Source: an uncultured Peptoniphilus sp.
GTDB lineage: Bacteria > Bacillota > Clostridia > Tissierellales > Peptoniphilaceae
DNA length: 35,672 nucleotides
Direction of reading: 5' to 3'
Assembly: GCA_902465645.1 (NCBI GenBank)
Contig: CABQNX010000005.1
Coordinates: 1-35,672, forward strand
The translations under genes were made by a program, and so were the position numbers. The first letter of the stretch is position 1; each line of letters opens with the position of its first letter. The notes under the pieces are model-generated. The model was not told the DNA's origin. It did no database searches and was given only the letters and a program-made list of their open reading frames with translations. This document shows positions 8,634-15,399 of the stretch, piece by piece.

Positions 8634-9140
8634 TTATTTGAATATGAAGAAATACACTAAATAAAAATATTCGATATAAAGAATTACTTGTAAAAATATA
8701 AATGTGAGTAACTTGTTTTTTGAATAACTTGTAATTTGTTGAAAATTATGTATATTTATTACAAAAAATACTAGACTTGTTAGAAGAATTAAATACATAT
8801 AAATGTTTGGAGAAAATAAATTTGCAAATTCCAAGTGATATTTATCTGGAATTAAAAATATCATGGGAGTTAATACAATAGAAGATATCATGTATAGAAA
8901 GATCCCCTTGTCGCTTTTTTTTTCTTCATAGTATAAATAGAGAAAAATCATTGCTAGGAAAGTTATTAAAGCTAATAAGAATTCTTTATCAAAACAAAAA
9001 GCTAGAATAAACATTACGTATCCTATATTTCTAATTATTTTTAATCTATAGTTAGAATTACTTTTTTCTCCTTCTGGAAAAAAATTAAATATAATAAATC
9101 CAAAAATAAATAGTAATAAGGTTACCAATTCGGGCTTCAT
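8634..9140 (-). CDS. Unknown polytopic membrane protein
   Basis: I do not recognise this 168-residue protein. About six hydrophobic segments can be seen (near 5-20, 36-52, 54-70, 80-97, 111-130 and 144-166) with short charged loops, so it is an integral membrane protein with almost no soluble part. It is very rich in Phe, Ile, Leu and Tyr. On the minus strand AAGGAAG (plus 9150-9156) lies 9 bases before the ATG, and TATAAT (plus 9163-9168) sits just beyond, although the -35 is poor. It is monocistronic, downstream of the BCCT gene's terminator, and converges on the DUF2207 gene. No function can be inferred. Confidence 0.65.
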   Translation of the reverse strand: MKPELVTLLLFIFGFIIFNFFPEGEKSNSNYRLKIIRNIGYVMFILAFCFDKEFLLALITFLAMIFLYLYYEEKKSDKGIFLYMISSIVLTPMIFLIPDKYHLEFANLFSPNIYMYLILLTSLVFFVINIHNFQQITSYSKNKLLTFIFLQVILYIEYFYLVYFFIFK

Positions 9141-9162
9141 AAATAATCACTTCCTTAAATTT

Positions 9163-9168
9163 ATTATA
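9163..9168 (-). promoter_or_regulatory. -10 box for the unknown membrane protein
   Basis: Read on the minus strand this is a perfect TATAAT about 22 bases before the start codon. The hexamer 17 bases upstream reads TTTCTA, a weak -35 that falls inside the preceding terminator stem. Confidence 0.4.
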
Positions 9169-9170
9169 AC

Positions 9171-9207
9171 AAAAGAAAGAAGACTTAGAAAAGATCTAAG
9201 TCTTCTT
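9171..9207 (-). terminator. Terminator of the BCCT transporter gene
   Basis: A perfect 12-bp stem pairs AAGAAGACTTAG (9177-9188) with CTAAGTCTTCTT (9196-9207) across a 7-nt loop. On the minus strand it is followed by a T-rich tract (plus 9171-9176). Confidence 0.85.
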
Positions 9208-9216
9208 GATAAATTA

Positions 9217-10770
9217 TCAATCGTCATAGGATTTGAAGGGTTCTCCTTCTTCTGGCAATCTTTCTGGTTTTATCTTTAGTCCCATTTTCTTCTTCTCGTG
9301 GTTTAACTCCTTTAAGAGGGAAATCATTACAAATATCATAACTACAGAGAAGGGAAGGGCAATTATTATAAGTGTATTTTCAAGGGCCGCAAGGCCACCG
9401 GAAAATAATAAAACAATGGCTATTGCTGAGAGAAGTATTCCCCAAATGACCTTCTTCCTATTTGATGGAAGGAGGTTTCCATTTTCAGACAGCATTGCCA
9501 AGACGTAAGTGGCAGAGTCTGCTGAAGTTATAAAAAATGTTGAGACCAAAATTATTGCTATGAAGGATAGGATGTTTCCTCCAAGATAATTGTTAAAGGT
9601 TGCAAAGAGAACTTCTTCTGTGGCAAATTCTGAAAGATTTATTCCAGCATCCTGTAGGCTAGTTGATAGGGTTCCAAAAGTTGAGAACCAAATAATACTA
9701 AGTAGGGTTGGAATTAGAAGGACAACTGTCAAAAATTCACGGATTGTTCTTCCTTTAGAAATTCTCGCAATGAAAACTCCAACAAAGGGTGACCAAGAAA
9801 TCCACCAAGCCCAATAGAAAATTGTCCAAGAATTTATCCAGCCACGCTTAGTTCCATCAAAGGCAGCTGACCTAAAGCTCATCCTAAAAAAATTTTGGAG
9901 GTAGGCTCCAATTGAGTCTGTCATGTTGTCAAAGATCCTTACTGTTGGTCCAATAACTATGGCAACTGCAAGAAGTCCTATGGCCAAGATCAAGTTGACA
10001 TTAGAAAGGATTTTTACTCCCTTGCCAAGGCCTGACATGGCAGACATGACGAAGAGGGCCGTTGTAATCACAATTATTATTGTTTGAGTCACAATATTAT
10101 TTGGAATGCCAAAAAGATAGGATAGACCACCATTAATTTGCATAGCTCCGAAGCCAAGAGTTGTGGCAACACCTATTACTGTAGCTACAATTGTTATAGT
10201 GTCAATCATCTGACCTATCCATCCCTTGGCACGGTCGCCAAGGAGGGGTTTAAGGGTAACTGATAGTAGATATTTTTCTTGCTTTCTAAAGCCAAAGTAG
10301 GCAAGAGCTAGTCCAATAATGGCATAGACTGCCCAGGCATGGATTCCCCAATGGAAGAAGGTAAACCTAAAGGCATCGGCTAAGGCTTCTTGACTTCCTT
10401 TTGGTGCAAGAGGTGTCATCACTGCGAAGTGACTTAGGGGTTCGGCTGCTCCGTAGAAGACAAGGCCGATTCCCATTCCTGCTGAAAACATCATGGCAAT
10501 CCAAGACATGGAGTCGTGCTATGGTTCAGACTTAGGGCTTCCCAACCTAATTTGTCCTATGGGACTTAGGATTAAGAAGACACAGAAGATCAAAATTCCA
10601 GTCACCAATAAAAGATAAAACCAACCAAAATTTACAGTGATCTTATCTCTTAAAAATTCTGTAAGTCTTTGGAAGGGTTCTGGTATTATAATTCCAAGTA
10701 AAACAAGTACAGATAATAATCCCAAGGACAAAAAATATACAAAGTGTTCTTTTAAAATTTCTTTTTTCAT
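9217..10770 (-). pseudogene. BCCT-family betaine/choline/carnitine transporter, split by an amber codon
   Basis: The reading frame encodes 517 codons of a complete BCCT transporter but has one in-frame TAG at plus 10519-10521. The first 83 residues (first two membrane helices) end in GSPKSEP. After the stop the same frame continues with His-Asp-Ser and then MSWIAMMFSAGMGIGLVFYGAAEP, the family's first conserved block. The tryptophan-rich motif YWAWWISWSPFVGVF and the IARISKGRTIREF signature are intact further on. In intact relatives the stop position is usually glutamate, so GAG to TAG or GAA to TAG would explain it. The distal ATG at plus 10507-10509 has no ribosome site. AAAAGGAG (plus 10778-10785) serves the first start. 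Whether it is a true pseudogene, read through, or a sequencing error is open. Confidence 0.85.
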
Positions 10771-10809
10771 ATTAATTCTCCTTTTCTAAAAAATTTCATA
10801 CCTTAATAG

Positions 10810-10837
10810 TCTATAGGAAAATCTTGTGCTTTGTCAA
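10810..10837 (-). promoter_or_regulatory. Promoter of the BCCT gene
   Basis: On the minus strand TTGACA (plus 10832-10837) and TATAGA (plus 10810-10815) have a 16-base spacer, about 40 bases upstream of the start. The promoter looks functional although the gene is interrupted. Confidence 0.6.
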
Positions 10838-10960
10838 AAATGAATTTTTATAAAAATTTTAATATTTAAATAAAATTTACTACTTACTTAATAGAATAGA
10901 GAAGATAAACTTGGGTAAGTGTTAACTAAGTAAAACTTTTAACTTTTAAGGAGGTAAATA

Positions 10961-12682
10961 ATGGCAGACGACAAGAAAAAAATGGACCCAACTGAAAAAA
11001 ATAAATCAGGGGACCCAATCCCTAGTAGAAATCAAAATGTTGATGATCCAGAATTAAGACGTGCAGGTGGACAATTAGTTGACAATGACGAAGACTCCAT
11101 GACTGCAGGTATGGATGGTCATCTATCAGTCCAAGACCTTTGGTTATTTGAAAAGCATGCCCACTTCAACAGGGAAGTTATTCCTGAAAGAAGGATGCAC
11201 GCCAAGGGCTGGGGAGCTTGGGGTGAATTCACAGTAACTCATGACATCACAAAATACACTAAGGCCAAAATCTTTAACAAGGTTGGCAACAAGTGTAAGG
11301 TTTTCTCAAGAATGTCAACTGTTGCTGGAGAACGTGGTGCAGCTGATGCTGAACGTGACATCCGTGGTTTCGCTGTAAGGTTTTATACAGAAGATGGAAA
11401 CTGGGACGTTGTTGGTAACAACACACCTGTCTTCTTCTTTAGGGACCCAATGAAGTTTATCGACTTAAACCACGCAGTTAAGAGAGACCCTAAGTCTCAC
11501 CTTAGATCTCCTAACACAAACTTTGATTATTGGTCATCATTACCAGAATCATTACTACAAACAACTATAATAAATAGTGATAGGGGAATCCCTTCATCCT
11601 TTAGGTATATGCACGGATTTGGTTCACACACTTACTCCATGTATAACGAAGAAGGCACAAGAGTTTGGGTTAAGTTCCACTTTAGAAGTCAACAAGGTAT
11701 CCTAAACTACACTGACCAAGAAGCTGAAATGGTAAATGGTAAGGACAGGGAATCTTCTGGACGTGACTTATATGAAGCTATTGAAAATGGAAACTATCCA
11801 AAGTGGAAGATGTACATCCAAGTTATGACAGAAGAACAAGCTGAAAAGCACCCAACAAATCCTTTTGACTTAACAAAGATGTGGCTAAAGGAAGACTATC
11901 CACTAATTCCTGTAGGTGAATATGTTTTAAATAAATATCCAGACAACTTCTTCCAAGATGTTGAACAAGTTGCCTTTTCACCGGCAAATATTGTACCAGG
12001 AATCGCACTTTCACCAGACAGAGTTCTTCAAGCAAGGGCCTTCTTCTATTCAGATGCCCAAAGATATAGACTTGGAGTTAACCACCACCAAATTCCTGTT
12101 AACTCACCACAAGGTGTGAAGCATCCTCATGACTACCACAGAGATGGACAAATGAGAGTAGACGGTAACAAGGGAGCAGAACTCCACTACAGACCAAACT
12201 CTTACGGTGGCTGGCAAGATCATCCAGACCTAGAAATACCACATGACAAGGGTGGAGAAACTAAGAGATATGACTACAGGCAAGACGACAGTGACTACTT
12301 CACTCAACCAGGTATGCTATTTAACAGGATGACTGATGAACAAAAATTAGTTTTATTTGAAAACACTGCAAGAAACATGGGCGACTCAACTATGCAAATC
12401 AAACACAGATATATTAGGAACTGCTATGCAGCTGACCCAGAATATGGAAAGGGAGTTGCAAAGGCACTTGGAATTGACATAGATACAGTTGATTTAGAAA
12501 TGAAGGCGCCAAAATCTCGTGAAGAATGGGAAAAATTAAATGCAAGAGATGCTGATTTAAATTATCCAACAGATCCTGCTGAACCAGAATCTGCAAAAGA
12601 CCTTCCACCTGAAGGAAGAGATACAAATGCCAAGGACCCAACAACATTAATTGCTTGGGAAGATGACCCATATCTACTTTGA
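10961..12682 (+). CDS. Heme catalase (monofunctional, small-subunit type)
   Basis: It breaks hydrogen peroxide into water and oxygen using heme b. The distal histidine is H80 in RRMHAKGWGAWGEF, the distal asparagine is N153 or N154 in DVVGNNTPVFFFRDP, and the heme-ligand tyrosine is Y363 in the RAFFYSDAQRYRLG segment with R359. At 573 residues it is longer than the common clade-3 enzymes (about 480-510), with a charged 45-residue N-terminal extension and a long polar C-terminal tail, but lacks the flavodoxin-like domain of large-subunit catalases. AAGGAGG (10948-10954) precedes the ATG. I could not find a convincing promoter or PerR box in the 190-bp gap to the divergent BCCT gene. No heme-synthesis gene is visible, so heme may be imported or made from a precursor. 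Confidence 0.95.
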   Translation: MADDKKKMDPTEKNKSGDPIPSRNQNVDDPELRRAGGQLVDNDEDSMTAGMDGHLSVQDLWLFEKHAHFNREVIPERRMHAKGWGAWGEFTVTHDITKYTKAKIFNKVGNKCKVFSRMSTVAGERGAADAERDIRGFAVRFYTEDGNWDVVGNNTPVFFFRDPMKFIDLNHAVKRDPKSHLRSPNTNFDYWSSLPESLLQTTIINSDRGIPSSFRYMHGFGSHTYSMYNEEGTRVWVKFHFRSQQGILNYTDQEAEMVNGKDRESSGRDLYEAIENGNYPKWKMYIQVMTEEQAEKHPTNPFDLTKMWLKEDYPLIPVGEYVLNKYPDNFFQDVEQVAFSPANIVPGIALSPDRVLQARAFFYSDAQRYRLGVNHHQIPVNSPQGVKHPHDYHRDGQMRVDGNKGAELHYRPNSYGGWQDHPDLEIPHDKGGETKRYDYRQDDSDYFTQPGMLFNRMTDEQKLVLFENTARNMGDSTMQIKHRYIRNCYAADPEYGKGVAKALGIDIDTVDLEMKAPKSREEWEKLNARDADLNYPTDPAEPESAKDLPPEGRDTNAKDPTTLIAWEDDPYLL

Positions 12683-12708
12683 TAAGAAAATAAATTAAAT
12701 AATATTGG

Positions 12709-12737
12709 AATTGCCTCTCTTATGAGGCAATTTCTTT
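12709..12737 (+). terminator. Hairpin terminator or attenuator between catalase and the radical SAM gene
   Basis: AATTGCCTC (12709-12717) pairs perfectly with GAGGCAATT (12724-12732) over a 6-nt loop, then TTTCTTT. The next gene's AGGAGG begins at 12738 and no clear promoter lies between, so partial read-through from catalase is the simplest way to express the three genes that follow. A weak TTGATA/TAATAT pair (12679-12705) before the hairpin could instead make it a leader attenuator. Confidence 0.7.
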
Positions 12738-12754
12738 AGGAGGTTATAGGAAAA

Positions 12755-13738
12755 ATGAAAATTGTATCTTATAATGTTACAAAAAAATGCAACCTCTACT
12801 GTGAACACTGCTATAGGAATTCTAAAGAAGATGTGGACTTGTCAGATGAATTATCTACTGAAGAGGCAAAGAAAGTCATTGGAGATATAAAAAAAGCTGG
12901 CTTTAATATGCTTAAACTAAGTGGTGGAGAACCCCTAATGAGGGAGGATATTTTTGAGCTTGCAGAATTTGCATCGAATCTTGGTCTCTACACTTGTCTT
13001 GGCACTAATGGGACCCTTATAAATGAAGACAACATAGGACTTATAAAAAAATATATAAGGTCAGTCGCTATTTCTATAGATTCGAGAGACAAAAATGTTC
13101 ACGATTCCTTTAGGGGGTATGAGGGAGCCTTTGATGAAACCATGAGGGGAATAGAGATATTAAAGGAAAATGGTGTTAAGTTTCAGATAAACACCACTAT
13201 CTCTAAAATTAATTTAAAGGAAATAAAGAGTCTTTTGGACTTTGCAAGTGACTTAGGAGCATCTTCAGTCCATGTTTTATTCTTAGTTATGACAGGCAGG
13301 GGGAAAAACTTAGAAAATGTCTACCTAACAAAGGAAGAGTACACAGAAGCTATTAAAAAAGTTTTGGAGTATGAGTCAGACTTATTTATAAAGCCAACTT
13401 GTGCACCTCAATCCACTGTCTTGGCTAAAAAATTAAATTTAGACCCAAGAGTTAAAAAGTCTTGTATTGCAGGTACAAGTTATTGCAGCTTGGTATATGA
13501 TGGCAGGGTAAATATCTGTCCATATGCAGAAGTAGAGGCCGGAAATGTAAAAGATGATTCTTTTTATGATATTTGGAATAATAGTGAGGTTTTCCAAAAA
13601 CTTAGGGATCCTTCATCCTATAAGGGAAGGTGTAGAACTTGTAATTTTAATAATATTTGTGGTGGATGTAGGGCAAGGGCCTTTGCAACTACTGGAGATT
13701 ATTTAGAATTTGATAATTATTGTGTTTTAGGTGATTAG
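12755..13738 (+). CDS. Radical SAM/SPASM protein, tetrapyrrole-type (NirJ/AhbC/AhbD-like)
   Basis: The 327-residue protein has the radical SAM cluster motif with cysteines C12, C16 and C19 (CNLYCEHC) and the SAM-binding GGEP at 57-60. Its C-terminal SPASM region carries C237, C244, C255, C293, C296, C302, C305 and C323. Three further features recall the NirJ/AhbC/AhbD enzymes that modify siroheme- and coproheme-type tetrapyrroles: a TGRG after the barrel (180-183), PTCAP around C216, and GGCRARAFATTGDYL near the end (303-317). Other SPASM enzymes such as peptide maturases share parts of this, so the substrate is not proven. AGGAGG (12738-12743) lies upstream. The stop touches the start of the next gene (TAGATG). 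Neighbours, a catalase and a Staygreen-family protein, favour a heme or porphyrin substrate. Confidence 0.85.
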   Translation: MKIVSYNVTKKCNLYCEHCYRNSKEDVDLSDELSTEEAKKVIGDIKKAGFNMLKLSGGEPLMREDIFELAEFASNLGLYTCLGTNGTLINEDNIGLIKKYIRSVAISIDSRDKNVHDSFRGYEGAFDETMRGIEILKENGVKFQINTTISKINLKEIKSLLDFASDLGASSVHVLFLVMTGRGKNLENVYLTKEEYTEAIKKVLEYESDLFIKPTCAPQSTVLAKKLNLDPRVKKSCIAGTSYCSLVYDGRVNICPYAEVEAGNVKDDSFYDIWNNSEVFQKLRDPSSYKGRCRTCNFNNICGGCRARAFATTGDYLEFDNYCVLGD

Positions 13739-14266
13739 ATGAAAAAATTTAGAGTGAAAGATTGGGTTTTAATGGGCCTTTCTCTGGCCATTATGATTGT
13801 TGTTGGTAAAATTCTTTATACAATATCCTTGAGTTTGCCAATACCATCATCAAGAGTGCTTACGACAGCACCAGCCTTTGCCTTTATATACACAGCAACA
13901 ATTTTAAAAACAAGAAAGATTGGGACTGTGTCCTTAATAGCTTTGTGCTATGCAATTTATATGCTTAGGTTTTCTGTCTTTGGAGCCTTGGCTGGACTAG
14001 CGAGCGGAGTCTTAAGTGATATTTTAACCTTAATAGTCTTTAAAAATTATGATAAGGACAGAAATATATATTATTCAGTACCAACAAAAAGTGCTTTTGG
14101 CGTGTGGACTTCCTTTTTTATAGTAAAAATCTTTGTACCACAATCTAGATTTGTCCAAGCAGGGATTATTCCAACTCTTATAGTCACAATTATAATATAT
14201 TTAATTGGATACCTTGCTTCTAGATATACCTTAGAAGTATTTTCAAAAAGGATTGTTAGGGCATGA
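13739..14266 (+). CDS. ECF-transporter S-component-like membrane protein
   Basis: The 175-residue protein has about six hydrophobic segments and a short basic N-terminus, the size and layout of the substrate-binding S components of energy-coupling-factor transporters. The call rests on overall look rather than a diagnostic motif. No EcfA or EcfT is in the window, which is normal for group II S components that share a common module encoded elsewhere. It starts directly after the radical SAM stop and its own stop overlaps the next start (ATGA), so the three genes are almost certainly co-translated and should share a substrate. By context that substrate may be a tetrapyrrole or its precursor; this is inference. 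A plain unknown membrane protein is the alternative. Confidence 0.55.
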   Translation: MKKFRVKDWVLMGLSLAIMIVVGKILYTISLSLPIPSSRVLTTAPAFAFIYTATILKTRKIGTVSLIALCYAIYMLRFSVFGALAGLASGVLSDILTLIVFKNYDKDRNIYYSVPTKSAFGVWTSFFIVKIFVPQSRFVQAGIIPTLIVTIIIYLIGYLASRYTLEVFSKRIVRA

Positions 14267-14736
14267 AGAATTTAAAAGTTATCGAAAAAGATTGTGTAAA
14301 AGATTTAGAATTAAAAAAAAGGAAATATATACTTTCTCACGATGATGAGACAGGAGAACTTTTTGTCGACATAGTTGATAGTCTAGATGATTTTAAAATG
14401 AGCGAGGAAAAGGATGAAGTTTTTGGATATTGGGAAGATGAGTACTTTGTTTTTGAATGTTTTTTAGACAATGAAAACTCAAAATTTTCAACAAAGGCAA
14501 GATTTATTATTTTCAAAGAACATTTACAAAACTCCCTTCTTGCAATGGTAAAGGCTGAGAGAAAATTAAAATTTTCTGATACAGATATTTATGTAAAGGA
14601 AATTTATAATTCCAAAGATGAAAAATTTAATATAAGACTTGTAGAAAAAACCCTAAGAGATTATGTCTACAAAGAAGATGGGACTTTTGTAGAATATAGA
14701 AGAGAATTTGATTATAAGTCTTTAAAAAATATTTAA
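14263..14736 (+). CDS. Staygreen-family protein (Mg-dechelatase-like)
   Basis: The 157-residue soluble protein matches the Staygreen (SGR) family as I know it. The block KYILSHDDETGELFVDI (21-37) corresponds to the family pattern of Tyr, Leu-Thr-His-Ser-Asp and Thr-Gly-Glu-Leu-Phe-Leu, and KDEVFGYW (50-57) to the Arg-Asp-Glu-Val-Leu-Gly-Glu-Trp block. The His-x-Asp pair (H26, D28) and the aspartate D51 are residues I recall as important for metal removal. Plant SGR pulls Mg out of chlorophyll a, and some bacterial homologues do so in vitro; the natural substrate in non-photosynthetic bacteria is unknown. The start overlaps the S-component-like gene (ATGA). With a tetrapyrrole-type radical SAM enzyme in the same operon, a metal-porphyrin substrate is plausible. 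A terminator follows. Confidence 0.75.
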   Translation: MKNLKVIEKDCVKDLELKKRKYILSHDDETGELFVDIVDSLDDFKMSEEKDEVFGYWEDEYFVFECFLDNENSKFSTKARFIIFKEHLQNSLLAMVKAERKLKFSDTDIYVKEIYNSKDEKFNIRLVEKTLRDYVYKEDGTFVEYRREFDYKSLKNI

Positions 14737-14740
14737 GTTT

Positions 14741-14770
14741 AAGTGGATGAAAAATTCCACTTTTTTATTT
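14741..14770 (+). terminator. Terminator after the Staygreen-family gene
   Basis: AAGTGGA (14741-14747) pairs with TCCACTT (14756-14762), followed by TTTTATTT. Confidence 0.8.
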
Positions 14771-14826
14771 TGCAAAAATATTCTTAATAAGAGAGCAGAT
14801 TTTACTTAAATAAAGTCTTCATAATC

Positions 14827-14855
14827 TTTAAAAAAGACCCTAAATAGTGTAAAAT
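14827..14855 (+). promoter_or_regulatory. Promoter of the Nudix gene (and possibly the cysS block)
   Basis: TTTAAA (14827-14832) and TAAAAT (14850-14855) are 17 bases apart, 19 bases before the GTG start. Confidence 0.5.
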
Positions 14856-14874
14856 AACTATAAGGAGTTTTGTC

Positions 14875-15363
14875 GTGGAATATTGGGATGTATATGATAA
14901 AAATGGAAAATGGAAGAGACGAGTCATAAAAAAGGGCCAACGTCTTAGAAATAGTGATTACCACCTTATAGTTGAGGGTTGGATTTTAAGAGATGATGGA
15001 AATTTTATTATCCAGAGAAGGTCTCTTAACAAAAAATCCTTTGCTGGCATGTGGTATTGCTCTGCAGGTGGGTCTGTTATATCTAGAGAGACTCCCAAGG
15101 AGGGCATGATACGTGAGTTTAAGGAAGAGCTTGGCATTGACATAAGAGAAGATGAGCTCAAGCTAAAGAGGATAATCACTGAAAAAAACACAATATTTTA
15201 TATTTTTCTAGTGCGTAAAAATGTTTCTCTTGATGAAATAGTCATGCAGGAGGAAGAGGTTATGGATGTTGACATAGCCAGCGTGGAAAAGATTCAACAA
15301 ATGATTGAAGACAAAACTTTTATTGGACTTGATTACTACGAAAAATTTTTCAGAGGTATATAA
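14875..15363 (+). CDS. Nudix hydrolase
   Basis: The 162-residue protein contains a textbook Nudix box from G66 to I88: Gly, five residues, E72, seven residues, R80-E81, then E84-E85 and G87. The upstream part (WDVYDKNGKWK, residues 4-14) is typical of the isopentenyl-diphosphate-isomerase-like / YfcD-type branch, which hydrolyses nucleoside diphosphate derivatives of unknown identity. The start is a GTG served by TAAGGAG (14861-14867) at 7 bases; no ATG fits as well. It has its own promoter and is followed by a small hairpin with a T-run before cysS, so it may be only partly cotranscribed with that gene. The substrate cannot be predicted. Confidence 0.9.
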   Translation: MEYWDVYDKNGKWKRRVIKKGQRLRNSDYHLIVEGWILRDDGNFIIQRRSLNKKSFAGMWYCSAGGSVISRETPKEGMIREFKEELGIDIREDELKLKRIITEKNTIFYIFLVRKNVSLDEIVMQEEEVMDVDIASVEKIQQMIEDKTFIGLDYYEKFFRGI

Positions 15364-15364
15364 T

Positions 15365-15388
15365 CGTCTCAAATGAGGCGTTTTTTTA
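15365..15388 (+). terminator. Small terminator or attenuator before cysS
   Basis: CGTCTC (15365-15370) pairs with GAGGCG (15375-15380), with one G-U pair and a 4-nt loop, then seven T. The stem is short, so termination is probably partial and lets cysS be transcribed from the Nudix promoter. There is no room for a T-box. Confidence 0.55.
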
Positions 15389-15399
15389 TAGGAGGATTT

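Noticed and set aside
10519..10521. Amber codon in the BCCT gene as programmed pyrrolysine or reassigned TAG
   Set aside because: TAG is an ordinary stop for at least the radical SAM gene (13736-13738) and rae1 (19207-19209), and BCCT transporters are not known to contain pyrrolysine. A simple nonsense change is more likely.
10838..10960. PerR or other peroxide-responsive operator before catalase
   Set aside because: AT-rich near-palindromes are present but none matches the PerR pattern well enough to separate from chance.
15373..15399. Upstream start for cysS
   Set aside because: The ATG lies within the terminator hairpin, has no ribosome site and adds nine residues not typical of CysS, while AGGAGG fits the ATG at 15400.
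15361..15399. T-box riboswitch before cysS
   Set aside because: There are only 36 bases between the Nudix stop and the cysS start, far too short for a T-box.
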